Source of the DNA: Sorex araneus | Lineage: Eukaryota; Chordata; Mammalia; Eulipotyphla; Soricidae | Length of the DNA: 64,000 nucleotides | Direction of reading: 5' to 3' | Assembly: GCF_027595985.1 (NCBI RefSeq) | Contig: NC_073305.1 | Coordinates: 88,291,799 to 88,355,798 of the forward strand | Shown here: piece by piece, positions 11,381-23,775 of the stretch | Layout: every line of letters begins with the position of its first letter | How positions within the stretch are numbered: the stretch's first letter is position 1 | Position numbers and translations under genes: made by a program | The notes under the pieces: generated by a model | Databases searched by the model: none | Told to the model about the DNA's origin: nothing | What the model saw: the letters and a program-made list of their open reading frames with translations, nothing else

Positions 11381-12735
11381 TTTTTCTGAGAGCTAACTCA
11401 GTACGGGTCTAGACAAGGATCATTTGTATGTGAGAATGAGAACCAAACAGAAAGTAGTTCAAATCATTGTGCACAGGTGGGTAGCTGAAGGGTAGGAAGT
11501 TACTGGAAGTATGTGAGGAAATGCCTGGAACCCATTTTCAAGTGGTGCTTTGGGGCTTCTTGGAAACTCTCCCTCACATAATCTTGCTTCAGGTTACAGA
11601 AGTTCCCTTCTATTTTCTAGGACAACAGCAGTGAGGCATACCTGGGTGTGGCTGTTTGTAATATCGACATGTTGCTGAAGTTCATTTTTTTAAAAATTGC
11701 TGCTCCTTTTAGCCTTGGGATTACAAGTTGTTTCAAAAGATGAGGGAAAATGTGGGCGATGTAGGTGATCACACTCATTTGAATGTAATTATTGAGTCTG
11801 TGATGTCTAACTTTTCCCAGGTCAGTGCAGGGACTGAGGTGCTAAATGCAGCTAGATAATTAAGTAGGTAATGATGAGGTGGCAGAATTCTCAAAAGCTT
11901 GGAAGTCATTGCTTTTAGGGGATGTAAAAAAATTAATTCCCCCATGAGGTATGTGGCTCTTAGCCAATATGCCTTATAATTTGTTGCCCTCTCCCTACCT
12001 CTATTCTCCCCCCCCCTTTTTTTTTTAATAACATACTGGTTTAACTAGGGCAGTATGGCATGTAAAGTATATCTGCTTACCTATTGAACACTCATATTTC
12101 TTTCTGAGCTACTTGGAAGCTCATAGGACTGAGATGTGCTGTTCTGGTTCTTAATCTTTGAAAATATTAAAGTCTCCATCTTGAGCCAATATTTGACCAG
12201 AGGCCAGAGTCCAAAATCAAGAGACTTTGATGTAAACCAGTGAGCGTAAATTGCTAGATAAAGGGCGTTGAATACAAACATAACCAGAGGGAGAGCCAAA
12301 GATTAAGGAACTGGAAGCCAAGTCTAATTTAAAAGAAATAACACACCTAAAATAATGATTCAAGGGCACTGAGAATGGAAAGAACTTCCATTATTTCTTC
12401 TATCTTGTCAATGACAAGTTGGTGGCCTTTATTGCCATCTGATCTACCTCTGTTATCCACTCTACTGTCACCATTTCCAGGTGGATTTTGCTGAGTCATG
12501 GGCACTTCCAGTGTATATTCAGGATGACATGGAAAAATACTAGTATGATAAATGGTGTTGACATCAATAGGCCGAGTTGCTTTAGTTAGATTAGATTTGA
12601 AAACTACTCAGGGACACAGAGATACAGAAGCACTTTCCCTCTTAGCTAGAAGAGGATGGTGGAACAGGACGAAGCCTTACTAATGTTCAGTATTCTCCCA
12701 GCTTTCATACCCAGAGCTTTTCTTTATTTTAAATA
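11381..12735. other. Intergenic DNA without recognised features
   Basis: Single-copy in appearance over about 1.35 kb. No coding frame resembles a known protein. Confidence 0.45.
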
Positions 12736-12738
12736 TAG

Positions 12739-12916
12739 AAGTTTTTCTTTGTTTCGTTTTGGGCCATGCCTGGCTATTCTCAGAACTTATTCCTAGCTCT
12801 AAGCTTGGAGATCATGCCAGGTAGTGCTAAAGGACTGTACTGGTGCTGGGGATTCAAACCAGGCCCAACTATATGCAAGACAAGCACCTTAAACCCTGTA
12901 CCATCTCTCCAGTCCC
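12739..12916 (-). repeat. Old type A SINE
   Basis: Diverged antisense copy: gggccatgcctggctattct, gggattcaaaccaggcc and ccatctctccagtccc. Confidence 0.65.
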
Positions 12917-13039
12917 AGAACCTTTGATTTTTATGGTAATTTTTTAAAAATAATATTTCAAGACCCTGAATGAACAGTTTGAGGCTCTTCATGTTCCTGG
13001 AGTGAGCAGATGCCATTGGGCTATACTAACACACAACAG

Positions 13040-13110
13040 GGACAAATGGAGACGTTACTGGTGCCCACTCAAGCAAATCGATGAGCAATGAGATGACACG
13101 TGATATGTGA
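13040..13110 (+). repeat. Type B SINE 3' fragment
   Basis: ggagacgttactggtgccca and aagcaaatcgatgagcaa match the type B end only. Confidence 0.7.
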
Positions 13111-13387
13111 TTTCTTATGCATCTGTGAATGACCACAGAAAATGAGGTGAGGCTGAGGAAAATAACACTTCAACCACCCTGGAAAAGTCCCTAAAGATCG
13201 TTAGTGCCACAACTACTTGGTTTATTGAGGGGTGTAAAGTACAGTATTCCTCTTCATCTAAAATTGGTAGGGAAATCTAAATATGAAATTCACATGATAT
13301 TAACTCATAAGGAATCAGGGTTTAATGGGGAATCTGAATATGTACTTAATCCTTTGTGAGACAAATGCATCAATAAAGAGAGTGAAA

Positions 13388-13580
13388 ATATTAGAACTCT
13401 TCTTGTTTTTCATTGAATCACTGTGTAATACAGTTACAAAGCTTTCATGTTTGAGTTTCAGTCATACAATGATCAAACATCTATCCCTCCACCAGTGCAC
13501 ATTTTCCACTACCAATGACCCTAGTATCCCCCCGCCCCCATCACACCCCTCCCCCTGCCTCTATAGCAGACAATTTCCCC

Positions 13581-13634
<54 letters not shown>

Positions 13635-14202
13635 CTCTCGCTCTCCCTTTGGGCATTATGGTTTGCAATACAGATACTGAAAAGCCATCATGTTTGGTCC
13701 TCTATCTACTTTCAGCACACATCTCTAATCTTGAGCAATCCATCCAACCATCATTAACTTAGTGATCCCTTCTCTATCCCAGCTGCCTTCTCCCCCAGTT
13801 CATGATGCAGGCTTCTAATCATGGAGCAATCTTCCTGGCCGTTGTCTCTACTGTCCTTGGGTGTTAGTCTCATAATGTTATTTTACATTCCACAGATGAG
13901 AGTGCAGCTCTTCTATGTCTCTCCCTCTCTTTCTGACTCATTTCACTTAGCATTATCCTCTCCATGACCACTCACTTATAAGCAAATTTCATGGCATCAT
14001 CTTTCCTAACAACTGCATAGTATTTGATTGTGTAGATGTAACAAAGTTTCTTTAACCAGTCCTCTGTTCTCTGGCACTGGGGTTGTTTCCAGGTTCTGGC
14101 TATTGCGAACAGTGATGCAATGAACATACAGGTGCGGATGTCATTTCTACTGTGCTTTTTTGCACCCTTGGGATACATTCCCAGATATTAGGACTCATCT
14201 TG
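13388..14202 (-). mobile_element. 5'-truncated L1 3' end, antisense, with CT microsatellite
   Basis: An 18-bp duplication with two mismatches lies at 13388-13405 (atattagaactcttcttg) and 14185-14202. The ORF2 C-terminal remnant reads on the minus strand at about 13972-14178. The 3' UTR contains a 66-bp CT tract at 13586-13651, next to the conserved ccctttgggca motif. Confidence 0.85.
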
Positions 14203-14234
14203 GTCTCCACATATTGACCCCTTTCAGATTTTGA

Positions 14235-14845
14235 TAAGAGGTTTCTGCATCTTAGTTTCAGCATATGAGAATGGGAATGGTAATAATGACCTCAAATTAG
14301 TCACAGAGCTATTGTTAAGGTTAGATACAGTCCTATCTGTGAGGTTACTGTAGTAAGCAAAGGCACTGTTTTTTAGAATCCCCTAAAAACTTCACATAAC
14401 AGGAAAAAAAAACACTGGTTTTTTTTTTTGCTGAATGCAATGTTTCTGGAAGGCTCTTTACCAGCACTTTGGTATGGGCTCATCTCCAGCTCCAACTCCT
14501 TTATAAGAGACCTGAATCTAAAGATAAAAAATGATCTTATGCCTATTATGAAATTTTCCAGTATCTGCCAACCTATTGTTTTGATTCCTAGAGGGCCATT
14601 GATGATTATCCATTCCCCATTTCTCCTGGGGGCAGACAGCTGACAGGCAGTCACAAACAGGATAGCATGTGTTGGCCCCAAATATTCTGTGTTAGGCCTC
14701 ATATTGATATTGCTGGAAATACAGCACCTCTTCTTCTTGATTTCTATCAAACTTTTTTCTATAGCCCTGACTTTTGGAATCAGTTTATTGAAAAACTTGA
14801 CAGACAGAAATCAGTAGTAGAGAGAGCAGAAGAAATGAGCGGCAG
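14235..14845. other. Intergenic DNA without recognised features
   Basis: No repeat signature that I recognise. Confidence 0.4.
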
Positions 14846-14849
14846 TGGG

Positions 14850-14985
14850 TCCAGAGAGGGTAAGGCAGTTGACTTGCATGTAGCCCCCTCCAGCTCAAAT
14901 TCCTGGCACCATGTATGATCACTCTAGTAATACTAGAATGATCCCTGAGCACAGGATTAAGCTTTGAGCACCATAGAAAGTAGCC
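14850..14985 (+). repeat. Old type A SINE
   Basis: Diverged body: gtccagagagggtaaggcag, cctggcaccatgtatgatc, tgatccctgagcacagg. Confidence 0.5.
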
Positions 14986-15022
14986 CAGTGTCACCACTCC
15001 TCCTCCACCCTTAAACCCTCCC

Positions 15023-15287
15023 CCCATCCCAACAATCACTGTCACTATCACTGTCATCCCGTTGCTTGTCGATTTGCTCGAGCGGGCACCAGTAACGTCT
15101 CTTCATTGTGAGACTTGTTGTTACTGTTTTTGGCATATTGAATATGCCATGGGTAGCTTGCCAGGCTCTGCTGTGCGGGCAAGATACTCTCGGTAGCTTG
15201 CTGGGCTGTCCGAGAGGGGTGAAGGAATCGAACCCTGGTCGGTGTGTGCAAGGCAAACACCCTATCACTCCAGCCCATCCCAACAAT
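15023..15287 (-). repeat. Type B SINE with 14-bp target-site duplication and no A tail
   Basis: cccatcccaacaat occurs at 15023-15036 and 15274-15287. The 3' end of the element (plus-strand left side) is a gacagtgatagtgacagtg-like tract directly abutting the duplication. Confidence 0.9.
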
Positions 15288-15420
15288 AACAACAGCAAAA
15301 GTGAAAGAAAATAAAGAGCAAATTAGCCATGATCATAATCGTGGCTAATTTGGCCACCCATGAAAGAATGGCTTTGTCTAAGAAGGACAGCAATTGTGCT
15401 GAATAAATATACTCTTTTTT

Positions 15421-15590
15421 GGAGGGAAAAGGCACACACGGCAGTGCTCAGGGCTTATTCCTGGCTTTATGTTCAGGGATGTCTCCTGCTGGTGCTCGGG
15501 GCACCATATGGGGTGTCCAAGATCAAATCTCGGTTGACCGTGTGCAAGGCAAACACCCTACCAGTTGTACTATCTCTCTGGACCCAGTAT
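15421..15590 (-). repeat. Old type A SINE
   Basis: Antisense body with gtgcaaggcaaacacccta and a degenerate head. Confidence 0.65.
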
Positions 15591-15639
15591 AACTGACTCT
15601 TAGTATCCATCTCTTTGTTAGTATTTTGGGTAAATAATT

Positions 15640-15790
15640 AATTTTTTTTCTGCCATACTTACTTTTTCAGGGCTTACTTCTTGCCGTGAGTTCAGGGATC
15701 ACTAAGGGTCACTCCTGGCAGTGTTCTGGGGACCCAGATCAGCTGTGTGAGGGCAAGTGCCCCACTCACTGTATTATTGCTCTGGCCTCC
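15640..15790 (-). repeat. Old type A SINE
   Basis: Diverged antisense copy: cagggcttacttcttgccgt and ttattgctctggcctc. Confidence 0.5.
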
Positions 15791-15797
15791 TTTTAAT

Positions 15798-15947
15798 GTT
15801 TTGATTTTTGGCTCACACCTGGCAGGACTCAGGACCTATTCCTGGCTCTGAGCTCAGGGATCACTTATGGAGAAACTTAAGGATCACACATAGTACTGGG
15901 GATTGAACCCTGCTTGTTCAAGGCAAGCACCCTACCCACTGTACTAT
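15798..15947 (-). repeat. Old type A SINE, cut off by an L1 insertion
   Basis: The antisense body proceeds to cactgtactatct, where the expected ctccagcccc is replaced by the L1 segment. Confidence 0.6.
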
Positions 15948-16350
15948 CTTTTTATCTCCTCATTCTCATCAGTGGAAAACTTATTATCAAATATTTCCTT
16001 GTCAATAGCGCCGTATTCTTGGGGGATAAATTCCAACAAAAATAGTGAGTCTGTTTTGAAACTCCAACAACAATAGTGAGTTTTGTGTTGAAATATGGAA
16101 TGTAATCAAGGTAAAGAGAAAAGGAAGTGAAATTATCAGTCACGCACGGGGTGGGGGGTTTGGGGGGTGAGGGGTGGGATGTATACTGTTTTGTTTTTGT
16201 TTTTGTTTTTGTTTTGTTTTTGTTTTTATTGGTGGTGGAATATGGGCACTGGTGAAGGGATGGGTGTTTGAGCATTGTATAACTGAGATATAGACCTGAG
16301 AACTTTGTAACTTTCCACTTGGTGATTCAATAAAATAAATTAAAAAAAAA
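15948..16350 (+). mobile_element. L1 3' terminus
   Basis: It matches 39.60-39.97 kb closely: ctcattctcatcagtggaaa, a G-rich tract at about 16147-16174, a TTTTG-rich tract and the AATAAA-containing end. Confidence 0.85.
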
Positions 16351-16544
16351 GAAAATGGGTCCTGTTATTTATAATGAGCAATACAAAATAAATTATTTAG
16401 ACCTTCTTTGGGGGCAGGTTTTGGGGGTCTGGACGGAAACATTTGAAATGTGGTGGTGGGAAGGTGCAATGGTAGTGGGATTGGTGTTGGAATATTAAAT
16501 GTAATAAATTATTGTGAACAACTTTATAAATATAGTAGCAGTAG

Positions 16545-16792
16545 CACAGCACAGTCGTCACATTGTTCATTGATTTGCTTGAACGGGCACAGTAACGTCT
16601 CCGTTGTGAGACTTCATGTTACTGTTTTTGGCATATCAAATACGCCACAGGTAGCTTGCCAGGCTCTGCCGTGCGGGCGAGATACTCTTGGTAGCTTGCC
16701 GGGCTCTCTGAGAGGGAAGGGGGAATCCAACCCGAGTCAGCCACGTGCAAGACAAACACCCTACCCGCTGTGCTATCGCTCCAGCCGCTAAG
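16545..16792 (-). repeat. Type B SINE
   Basis: Antisense copy from a degraded cagtcgtcac end to ctatcgctccagcc. Confidence 0.85.
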
Positions 16793-17490
16793 AAGAGAAC
16801 TTTTTAAGCCCCAACTTTAGGTAATGCTAGTATCTGTCTTTCTGTCTTTTCTAAATAGTCCTGACTTTTGGCATTTTTTCCCCTTACTAGTCTTTTCAGT
16901 TATCTAACTGAATTGTTTGTACAAATAGGCACTTTTGCCAAGCTTTTGCCACAAAGTTTACAGGCTTGTTAAAGAAATGGTAATGCTGAGAGATTCATTG
17001 CAAGTTATTACTTGTAATCTGTGTGTAGGGTGTTTGGTGTCTTGTGGTATTTGTTTATTTCTAATTCCTTATGTAGCAATATATATAAGCGGTTGGCACA
17101 CTTTTTCATGTTAAGAGATAGATGGTAAATTATTTAGGCTTTCTGACAACAACACTCAGCTTTTTCTTTGTAGTGAGAAATAGCAATAGACAATAAAAAA
17201 TGTATGTGTGTTTGTGTGCTGGTAAAATTTTATTCACAAAGCAGTCATCAAATGGATTTACCTCATGGACGGTAGTGACGATATATGACAATAAAGAGAC
17301 AAACAATTGCATATCATAATCTCCATGAGCAATTTCTTTTTGTTTTTAATGTTCCTTTCCTAAAGAAAGGGGGAATAGGAGGGCCATGGCAAAATGAGTT
17401 ACGTTTAGCTTACATTTGTAATTTTGGAGCTAAAAGTCTTACACCAAACTTCTTGTCTGTTTTTGACATATGAAAGGGGTTATAATGTGA
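16793..17490. other. Intergenic DNA without recognised features
   Basis: AT-rich. The minus-strand frame near 17.1-17.3 kb has no recognisable product. Confidence 0.4.
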
Positions 17491-17642
17491 AGCTGGAGCA
17501 ATAGTGCAGTGGATAGAGTGTTTGCCGTCCAAGCAGCTGATCAGGGTTCAATCCCCAGCATTCCATATGGTCCTGAACACTGGGAGTAATTCCCGAGTGC
17601 AAAGCCAGGAGTGACCTCTCAGTGTTGCTGGGTGTGCCCCTC
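17491..17642 (+). repeat. Type A SINE
   Basis: Head gctggagcaatagtgcagtg, B box ggttcaatccc, end gctgggtgtgcccc. Confidence 0.75.
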
Positions 17643-17867
17643 CACTCCCCTGAAAAGAAGGGGCTAGAATGTGTGATTTTTAGCTTTGTTTAAAATGCTG
17701 CTCCCATTTGCTATTTTCTCCTATCATGGGGAGAAGGGTTTTCTTCTTTTTTCTTCTTTTCACATAAAGACCTTCTATTAAGGGCTGATTAACATCTTGA
17801 ACTGGGGATGTGATTTTGCAATAAAGTTCATGCCTAGCATGTGTGAGGCCTTGGTTTCTATCCTCAG

Positions 17868-17869
<2 letters not shown>

Positions 17870-17908
<39 letters not shown>

Positions 17909-17998
17909 GACACGTAGTGGGAGTGGGGAGAGAGAGAGGAGAAGAGAGGAGAGAGAAGAGAAGAGAGAAGAGAAAGACAGAGAGAAGAGAGAAGAGAG
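17870..17998 (+). repeat. Compound CA and GAGAA-type microsatellite
   Basis: (CA)n at 17871-17905, then purine-only GAGA/GAAGA repeats at 17926-17998. Confidence 0.95.
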
Positions 17999-18334
17999 CT
18001 GAATAACTGCTCTTAGATAGCCTCTATTCTTTCTCATCCCACTTGTATGGCAACTAAACTTCAATGGCCAACTAAACAGTTTTTATCATTTTGGTTTTCT
18101 TAAGTTGAGTTAGTCATATAATGAGTTAGTAAATTTAAAGAAAAGCTAAAAATATTATTTCTTCTAAAATGTTTAAAGATACCAAAACGGCACTGAAGCA
18201 AAATCTAGGATGGAGTTATTTCAACCAAAACCAAGTCCAAAGGTTATACATGTTTGCCCTCCTTACCTAAGAAAAGAAGATTCTCAGGCCAATGAGCAGA
18301 TCTTGATTAACTCTAGTTTCTTTTTTCATAGTTA

Positions 18335-18815
18335 GCAAACTTGCTGCTATTATTTGTTGAAATGTGTCTTCCCAAGATGTATATTGAAATCCTAACTTCC
18401 AGTAACTACAATTGTCACATGATTTGGAAATGAGGTCTCTGCATGTACTATCATCTGAAGCTAAGGTCAATACAACCAGCCCTAATGTAACATGAATTGT
18501 GAATTTATAAGAAGAGAGCAATTCCGAGAGCAGTTCAGACAGAGACCCCTAACACAGAAATGCCTGTGAGAACAGAGATGCAGGAAGGAGACCCCACATG
18601 ATGGGAGCAGAGATGGAAGGATTAACATGTTAATTACAACATGGATGGCTGGTGACATTCAGTAGCACACAGACTCTCCGTCAGAGACCCCCTCAAGGAA
18701 CTCCCCTCTGTGGCACCTTGATTCATACTTGGAGACCCTAGAACTGTGAAGACAGTGCATTTCTATTGTTTTATGATGCCTAACTTGTGGGACTATGTTA
18801 TGGCAGTCCCCCCAT
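18335..18815 (+). mobile_element. Old retroviral LTR-like fragment (MaLR/MLT1-like)
   Basis: Ordered motifs resemble MLT1-type LTRs as I remember them: atattgaaatcctaacttcc, caccttgattcatacttgg, ccctagaactgtgaag and gactatgttatggcagtccc at the end. The family name is from memory. RepeatMasker would decide. Confidence 0.45.
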
Positions 18816-18889
18816 TGCCACCCCCCCCCCGAAAAAAAAAACAATGACATTTTATGGGACTGACATCAAAGGCTGATATTAAAAGACTC

Positions 18890-19040
18890 AGGGTCAGAGA
18901 GAACGTTCAATGAGCTGAGCACATACTTTAAATGCTAGAGTTTTGGGTTTGATCTTTGGCATCATATGGTCCTTTGAGCCCTGAGACACCTGAGCACAGA
19001 GGCAAGGGGTGTCCCAGAGACCCACTGGGTGTGCTTCCCA
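18890..19040 (+). repeat. Old type A SINE
   Basis: Strongly diverged: ggtcagagagaacgttcaat, gcatcatatggtcctttgag, cccactgggtgtgcttcc. Confidence 0.5.
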
Positions 19041-19044
19041 AAGG

Positions 19045-19439
19045 AAAAGAAAATTAAATAATGACTCAAATGCTTTTGCTCACATAAATAGCCTTTCCCC
19101 TATTGTTTAGAATCCTCAATAATGAAACAAATTTACTGATCCTGGCAGCATATGCTGAAGTTCCTTTCCTTTATTTTTGGCCTTATTAAGGTTCTAAATT
19201 TATTTTTAAGGTGAGATAAGATTTCACCTTAAAAGAGATAAGATTATTGATTAACAATATTTGGAGGCGTCAAGTGCACTTTCAAAAAAATGTATAGAGC
19301 GAGGCAGATAAAAGGCCTTAGTAGCGTCACAAAAAAGAATTTTTAAATATACAATGCAGAATTGACTCATTTATTAGAATCACCATGCTGTACATTATTT
19401 TACGTGAGTTATTTATTTTATACCTAGAAGTCTATACGT
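19045..19439. other. AT-rich intergenic DNA
   Basis: No feature recognised. Confidence 0.4.
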
Positions 19440-19607
19440 TTTTGTTGTTTTGAGACCATATCCAGCAATACTCTGGGCTTACTCCTGGTTCTGTGCTCAG
19501 AGAATCACTAATGGCAGGCTCAGAGGACCATATGGAGTGCCATGTATCTAACCTGGGTAAGTTGTGTGCAAGACAAATACCTTACCCTCTGTACTATCTC
19601 TCAACCT
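19440..19607 (-). repeat. Old type A SINE
   Basis: Antisense copy: gggcttactcctggttctgt, gtgtgcaagacaaatacctt. Confidence 0.65.
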
Positions 19608-19618
19608 AAGTGGTATCT

Positions 19619-19868
19619 GGCTGGAGTGATAGCACAGCGGGTAGGGCATTTGCCTTCCACGAGGCTGACCCGGGTTTGATTCTTCCACCCCTGTCAGAGT
19701 GGAGAGCCCGGCAAGCTACCGAGAGTATCTCACCTGCACAGTAGAGCCTGGCAAGCTATCTGTGGCATATTCTATATGCCAAAAACAGTTACAGGTCTCA
19801 CGATGGAGACGTTACTGGTGCCCGCTCCAGCAAATTTATGAACAACGGGATGACAGTGACAGTGATTA
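19619..19868 (+). repeat. Type B SINE
   Basis: Complete head and body, ending gggatgacagtgacagtgat with no A tail. Confidence 0.9.
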
Positions 19869-19920
19869 TTTATTTTATTTAGGCACTGTGGAGTCATATG
19901 CACTACCATTGTAGCATTGA

Positions 19921-20170
19921 GGTCTGGAGTGATAGCACAGCGGGTAGGTCATTTGCCTTGCACGCAACCGACCCAGGTTTGATTCCTCCCTCCCTCTCGG
20001 AGAGCCTGGCAAGCTACCGAGAGTATCCCGCCCACATGGCAGAGCCTAGGAAGCTACCCCTGGCGTATTCAATATGCCCAAAACAGGAACAACAAGTCTC
20101 ACAATGGAGACTAGTTATTGGTGCCTGCTCGAGCAAATCAATGAACAACGAGACGACAGTGCCACAGTAC
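19921..20170 (+). repeat. Type B SINE, tandem neighbour in the same orientation
   Basis: Complete copy about 50 bp after the previous one, ending gacagtgccacagtactac. Confidence 0.9.
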
Positions 20171-20997
20171 TACTAGACACTGTGATTTATAAAGCTTTTA
20201 ATAACATTTCCCTCCAGCATTCAATGAACCTACTCCAAACCCATCAGTGTCAGTATCCCTCCACCCAAGGTTCCCTACCCCTCCTCTCCTCAATCCACCT
20301 CCTTAGCAAATTCCTTTCTACAATTTACTTATTATAGTTTGAGTCACATGCTTATGATACTGTTGGCTTATGGTCCTGGTGTCCATAGTACCTCACTTTC
20401 ACTGCCTCCTCATTCCTTCCCTCTGCTTCTTGTTCCTTGTCTTGTCACTGATTTATCTATCATTCAGATAATCTGGTACTTCTAATTAAAAAAATTCACT
20501 TTAACCCTGCCTGGAGGTCTCCTCCCACCTCCTTTCTGTAGTGGGAGAAAGCCTGTGCCAAGGGCTGTTGGGCAAACCTTCAGCAACTGATAGTCCGACT
20601 GAAAAGGCACGATAAGTCAGCTATTGTATTGTATAGAATGGGGACTGAGAAACAGAACAAAGCACTTTATTGTCTAAACTAAACAGTTGGGTTATATGGC
20701 TAGTATTCACATGACTCCTTTTACCTATGTCTGTGCTTGTCAAGGAGAATTCTCCCATGTCTTTGTTTTTATTTAGGCATTTCCCCTCTGACTTCATCTG
20801 CATTGGAGAATGTGGGTGTAAGGGAGGCCTGTTGCTTGGTGGTGCAGAACTGGGCATAGATATAGGCTGTTGTAGACATCTGACCTGCTGGAGAGTCCCT
20901 GGAAGAATTGTAATAGCTGATATTTACTGAGTGATTATTCTGTGTCAAACACTTCTATAGGTGTTTGACAGGAGATAATTCTTTGCCCTAACAGCCT
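20171..20997. other. Intergenic DNA without firm features
   Basis: The pyrimidine-rich stretch at about 20220-20460 could be a degraded antisense L1 end. The rest is not recognised. Confidence 0.35.
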
Positions 20998-21763
20998 AAG
21001 GTCTTTTATTTTTAAATTTTTTTTTGTTGAATCACCATGTGGAAAGTTACAAAGCTTTCAGGCTTAAGTCTCAGTTATACAATGCTCAAACACTCATCCC
21101 TTCACCGGTGCACATATTCCAACACCAGGAACTCCGGTATACCTGGTATACCTCCCCCCAATCCCTGCCCCACCCCCCGCCTGTGTAGCTGATAAATTTC
21201 ACTTTATTTTTATCTTTACTTTGATTACATTCATTTTTTTTTTTTGCTTTTCGGGTCACACCCAGCGATGCACAGGGGTTACTCCTGGCTCTACACTCAG
21301 GAATTACCCCTGGCGGTGCTGGGGGACCATATGGGATGCTGAAAATTGAACCTGGGTCGGCTGCATGCAAGGCAAATGCCCTACCTGCTGTGCTATCACT
21401 CCAGCCCCAATTACATTCAATATTTAAACAAAAAACTCACTATTATTGTTTGGAATCCCCCCCCTGCCCGCCCCAAGTCTGACGTGTTGAAAAGGAAGCA
21501 TTTGATAATTTGTTTTCCATTGTTGACAATGAAGAGATATGAGGTTTTGGATTTCTGTATTTTAGTAACTAAGTTCAGGGAAATTTCTGCCAGAAATTGC
21601 ATCACTGCAATCTCGTACCTCCCTTTTGTGGTTGTCATAAGATGGTGGCCGGGGCTCAGTTCATAGTCTAGAGATATTTCTGCAAGAAGCTGCTGGTGCC
21701 CAAAATAGTTTAGCTGGCCTCCGGGGCCATGGTCGTGCAGCAGCGGAGAGCCCAAGGTCTTTT
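20998..21763 (-). mobile_element. L1 3' end, antisense, with 10-bp target-site duplication
   Basis: aaggtctttt occurs at 20998-21007 and 21754-21763. The element starts with the antisense terminus (ttgaatcaccatgtggaaag) and ends in a CpG-containing 3' UTR block with a ggtggccggggctcagttca motif. A type A SINE is nested within it. Confidence 0.85.
21224..21419 (-). repeat. Type A SINE nested in an L1, 10-bp target-site duplication
   Basis: attacattca at 21224-21233 and 21410-21419 flanks a full antisense type A copy. The duplicated bases belong to the L1 3' UTR, so the SINE is younger than the L1 insertion. Confidence 0.9.
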
Positions 21764-22075
21764 TAATCCTCACTTTACAGCCTCTTTGATAAGTAAAACT
21801 TGCCCAAGGTCATGAGGATAATGAGACCAGGAGGTAAGAGTATGAATAGTCTTGGGCAATAGTCCCCATCACAGGTCTTTCTCCACTGAAACCAGTGATA
21901 CTTATGCCCTTTTCACAGTGCAAAATTTAAATCCTTGTGCTTACACAAGATTCCTGGATTATCTTGGCAGAAAGGGGACTGAAGTCCTCTGGAGAGTAAC
22001 TCTAGGAAATTCATGATAGGATCATTTCAATGTCTCAATCTTTGAGTGATCAAGACTGTGTGGGCATCATTAAAA
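21764..22075. other. Intergenic DNA without recognised features
   Basis: Nothing recognised. Confidence 0.4.
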
Positions 22076-22077
22076 AA

Positions 22078-22150
22078 ATTCCTGAGTGCATGAGCCAGGA
22101 GTAACCCCTGTGCATTGTCAGGTGTGGCACGAAAAGCAAAATTTAAAAAA
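22078..22150 (+). repeat. Type A SINE 3' fragment
   Basis: ttcctgagtgcatgagccag, gtaacccctgtgcattgtca and an A-rich end. Confidence 0.7.
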
Positions 22151-22184
22151 TTTCTTTCACTCTCCCCCTTCCATTCTTCATTGT

Positions 22185-22620
22185 GAGTGTTGTTTTCATG
22201 ATGACTGGGGTTGCACACATGCCTGGCTGTGGTGCTCGCTAGAGATATAACGCAGTGGGCATACGTGTGGCTGTGGTGCTTACTGAACTTTGCATTCCTT
22301 TGGTTGTCGTGGTTGTACACATGCTCATCTGAGATCCCTGGTCTTTCGATGAAGCATACAGGGTCTGGATATTTTGCTCATCAGGGGCACACCCGTCTAC
22401 TGTGGACCTTATGTACACTTGGCTGATGTGTGGCCAGAAATCCTTCACAATGCCGGCGATCGAAGTCAGTAAAACTGCCAACCTCAAAGAGCAGAGCTGT
22501 GAGAATTGAGCTCATATGGTGGCATGGGGTACTGAACTTACATCCATGTGCTTGCAATAGCAGGTATTCTAAAACACACCTACTTCTCCAGGTCCTGGGG
22601 CATCATTGTTAAGCACTTAC
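22185..22620 (+). repeat. Unidentified interspersed repeat, copy 1
   Basis: Characterised by acacatgcctggctgtggtg, a near-repeat of its own (gtggctgtggtgcttactga) and acacatgctcatctgagatc. Similar wording recurs near 1.3, 25.1 and 26.2 kb. It has no SOR-type head. Confidence 0.4.
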
Positions 22621-23597
22621 ATCTTCTCCAATTAAGTCCACTCATTGGAAATGTTACCACATTCTCAAAAATAAATATTTGATCTTTTTTTTTTACTGTG
22701 CTCTTATGCAATAGAATGAGCGCAATAGAATGAATGACTATAATCATAAGCCTTATATCAGCATTTCAGTGAATGATGAAATGCCTCTAAGAGGGTGATC
22801 CCCAATTTTCTATAGCCTAGTGAGGCCATAGTCACTCAATCATTTTATGCCCACAATAGCCTCACTCAACTTGTATTTACTAGATCTCTTCATAGCATCA
22901 TTTCCCTTTGTGTTTGATTTAATCTCCTGTTGTTTTGTTTTCATGGCCTCTAAGCAGCCAGAATCTGCTTCCAATGAAGCCAGAAAAAGACCACACTCAG
23001 TGACAGAGGACAATGAAAGGGGAATATTATGGCTCACCAGTCAGGCATGTCTCATTCTACCATAGGAACAGCCCCAAACAAGGACTTAATAGTGGACGAT
23101 GTGGAAGGAGTGGCTTCCTGGGAAGCCAGGAGAGAACCAAGTTCAAGAAGAGCCTATTCTGCTCTTCTGCTCAGAAGGAGACACTTGTGTTGACATGGAT
23201 GGAAGACCAGACATAAGAGAAGCATATCCTTCTCGGCAGCAAGATGACTGTGACCAGAACAAAATGTTTGTCTGCTATGAATGTTGCTTACGTTGAAAGA
23301 AAAGGCTGAGATTAACCTCAGTCAACCTCTGGCATTCATCGAACAGTGAATCCACGGAAGCATGCTCATCTCAGAACGTAACTCTGCTGGAAACCATGCG
23401 TGACTGTGGGTGTGAGTTGGCCCGCTTCCTTACAGAACGTTCCTCGCACACATTTGGAGGTGGAGTGAGTAGGGATTGTTAGAAATCCAAGGAAGTAGGG
23501 CTAGAGGTTAGCGGACTCGTCTGAGGAGTTCCTGCAGGCTGCTAAGGTGGGAAGCAAGAGAAAGTGTTAGGGAAGAGGAGTTAGAACTGTGATAATG
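22621..23597. other. Intergenic DNA without recognised features
   Basis: Single-copy in appearance. The short frames at 22.84-23.30 kb resemble no family I know. Confidence 0.4.
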
Positions 23598-23775
23598 AGG
23601 GGCTGGAGCAATAGCACAGTGGGTAGGGCGTTTGCCTTGCACGTGGCCTACCCCGGTTAGATTCCCAGCATCCCGTATGGTTCCCTGAGCACCACCAGGA
23701 GTAATTCCTGAGTGCAAAGCCAGGAGGTAACCCCTGTGCCTTGCCGGGTGTGACCCAAAAAGAAAAAAAAAGAAA
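23598..23775 (+). repeat. Type A SINE
   Basis: Complete copy from ggctggagcaatagcacagt to gtgacccaaaaag and poly-A. Confidence 0.9.
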
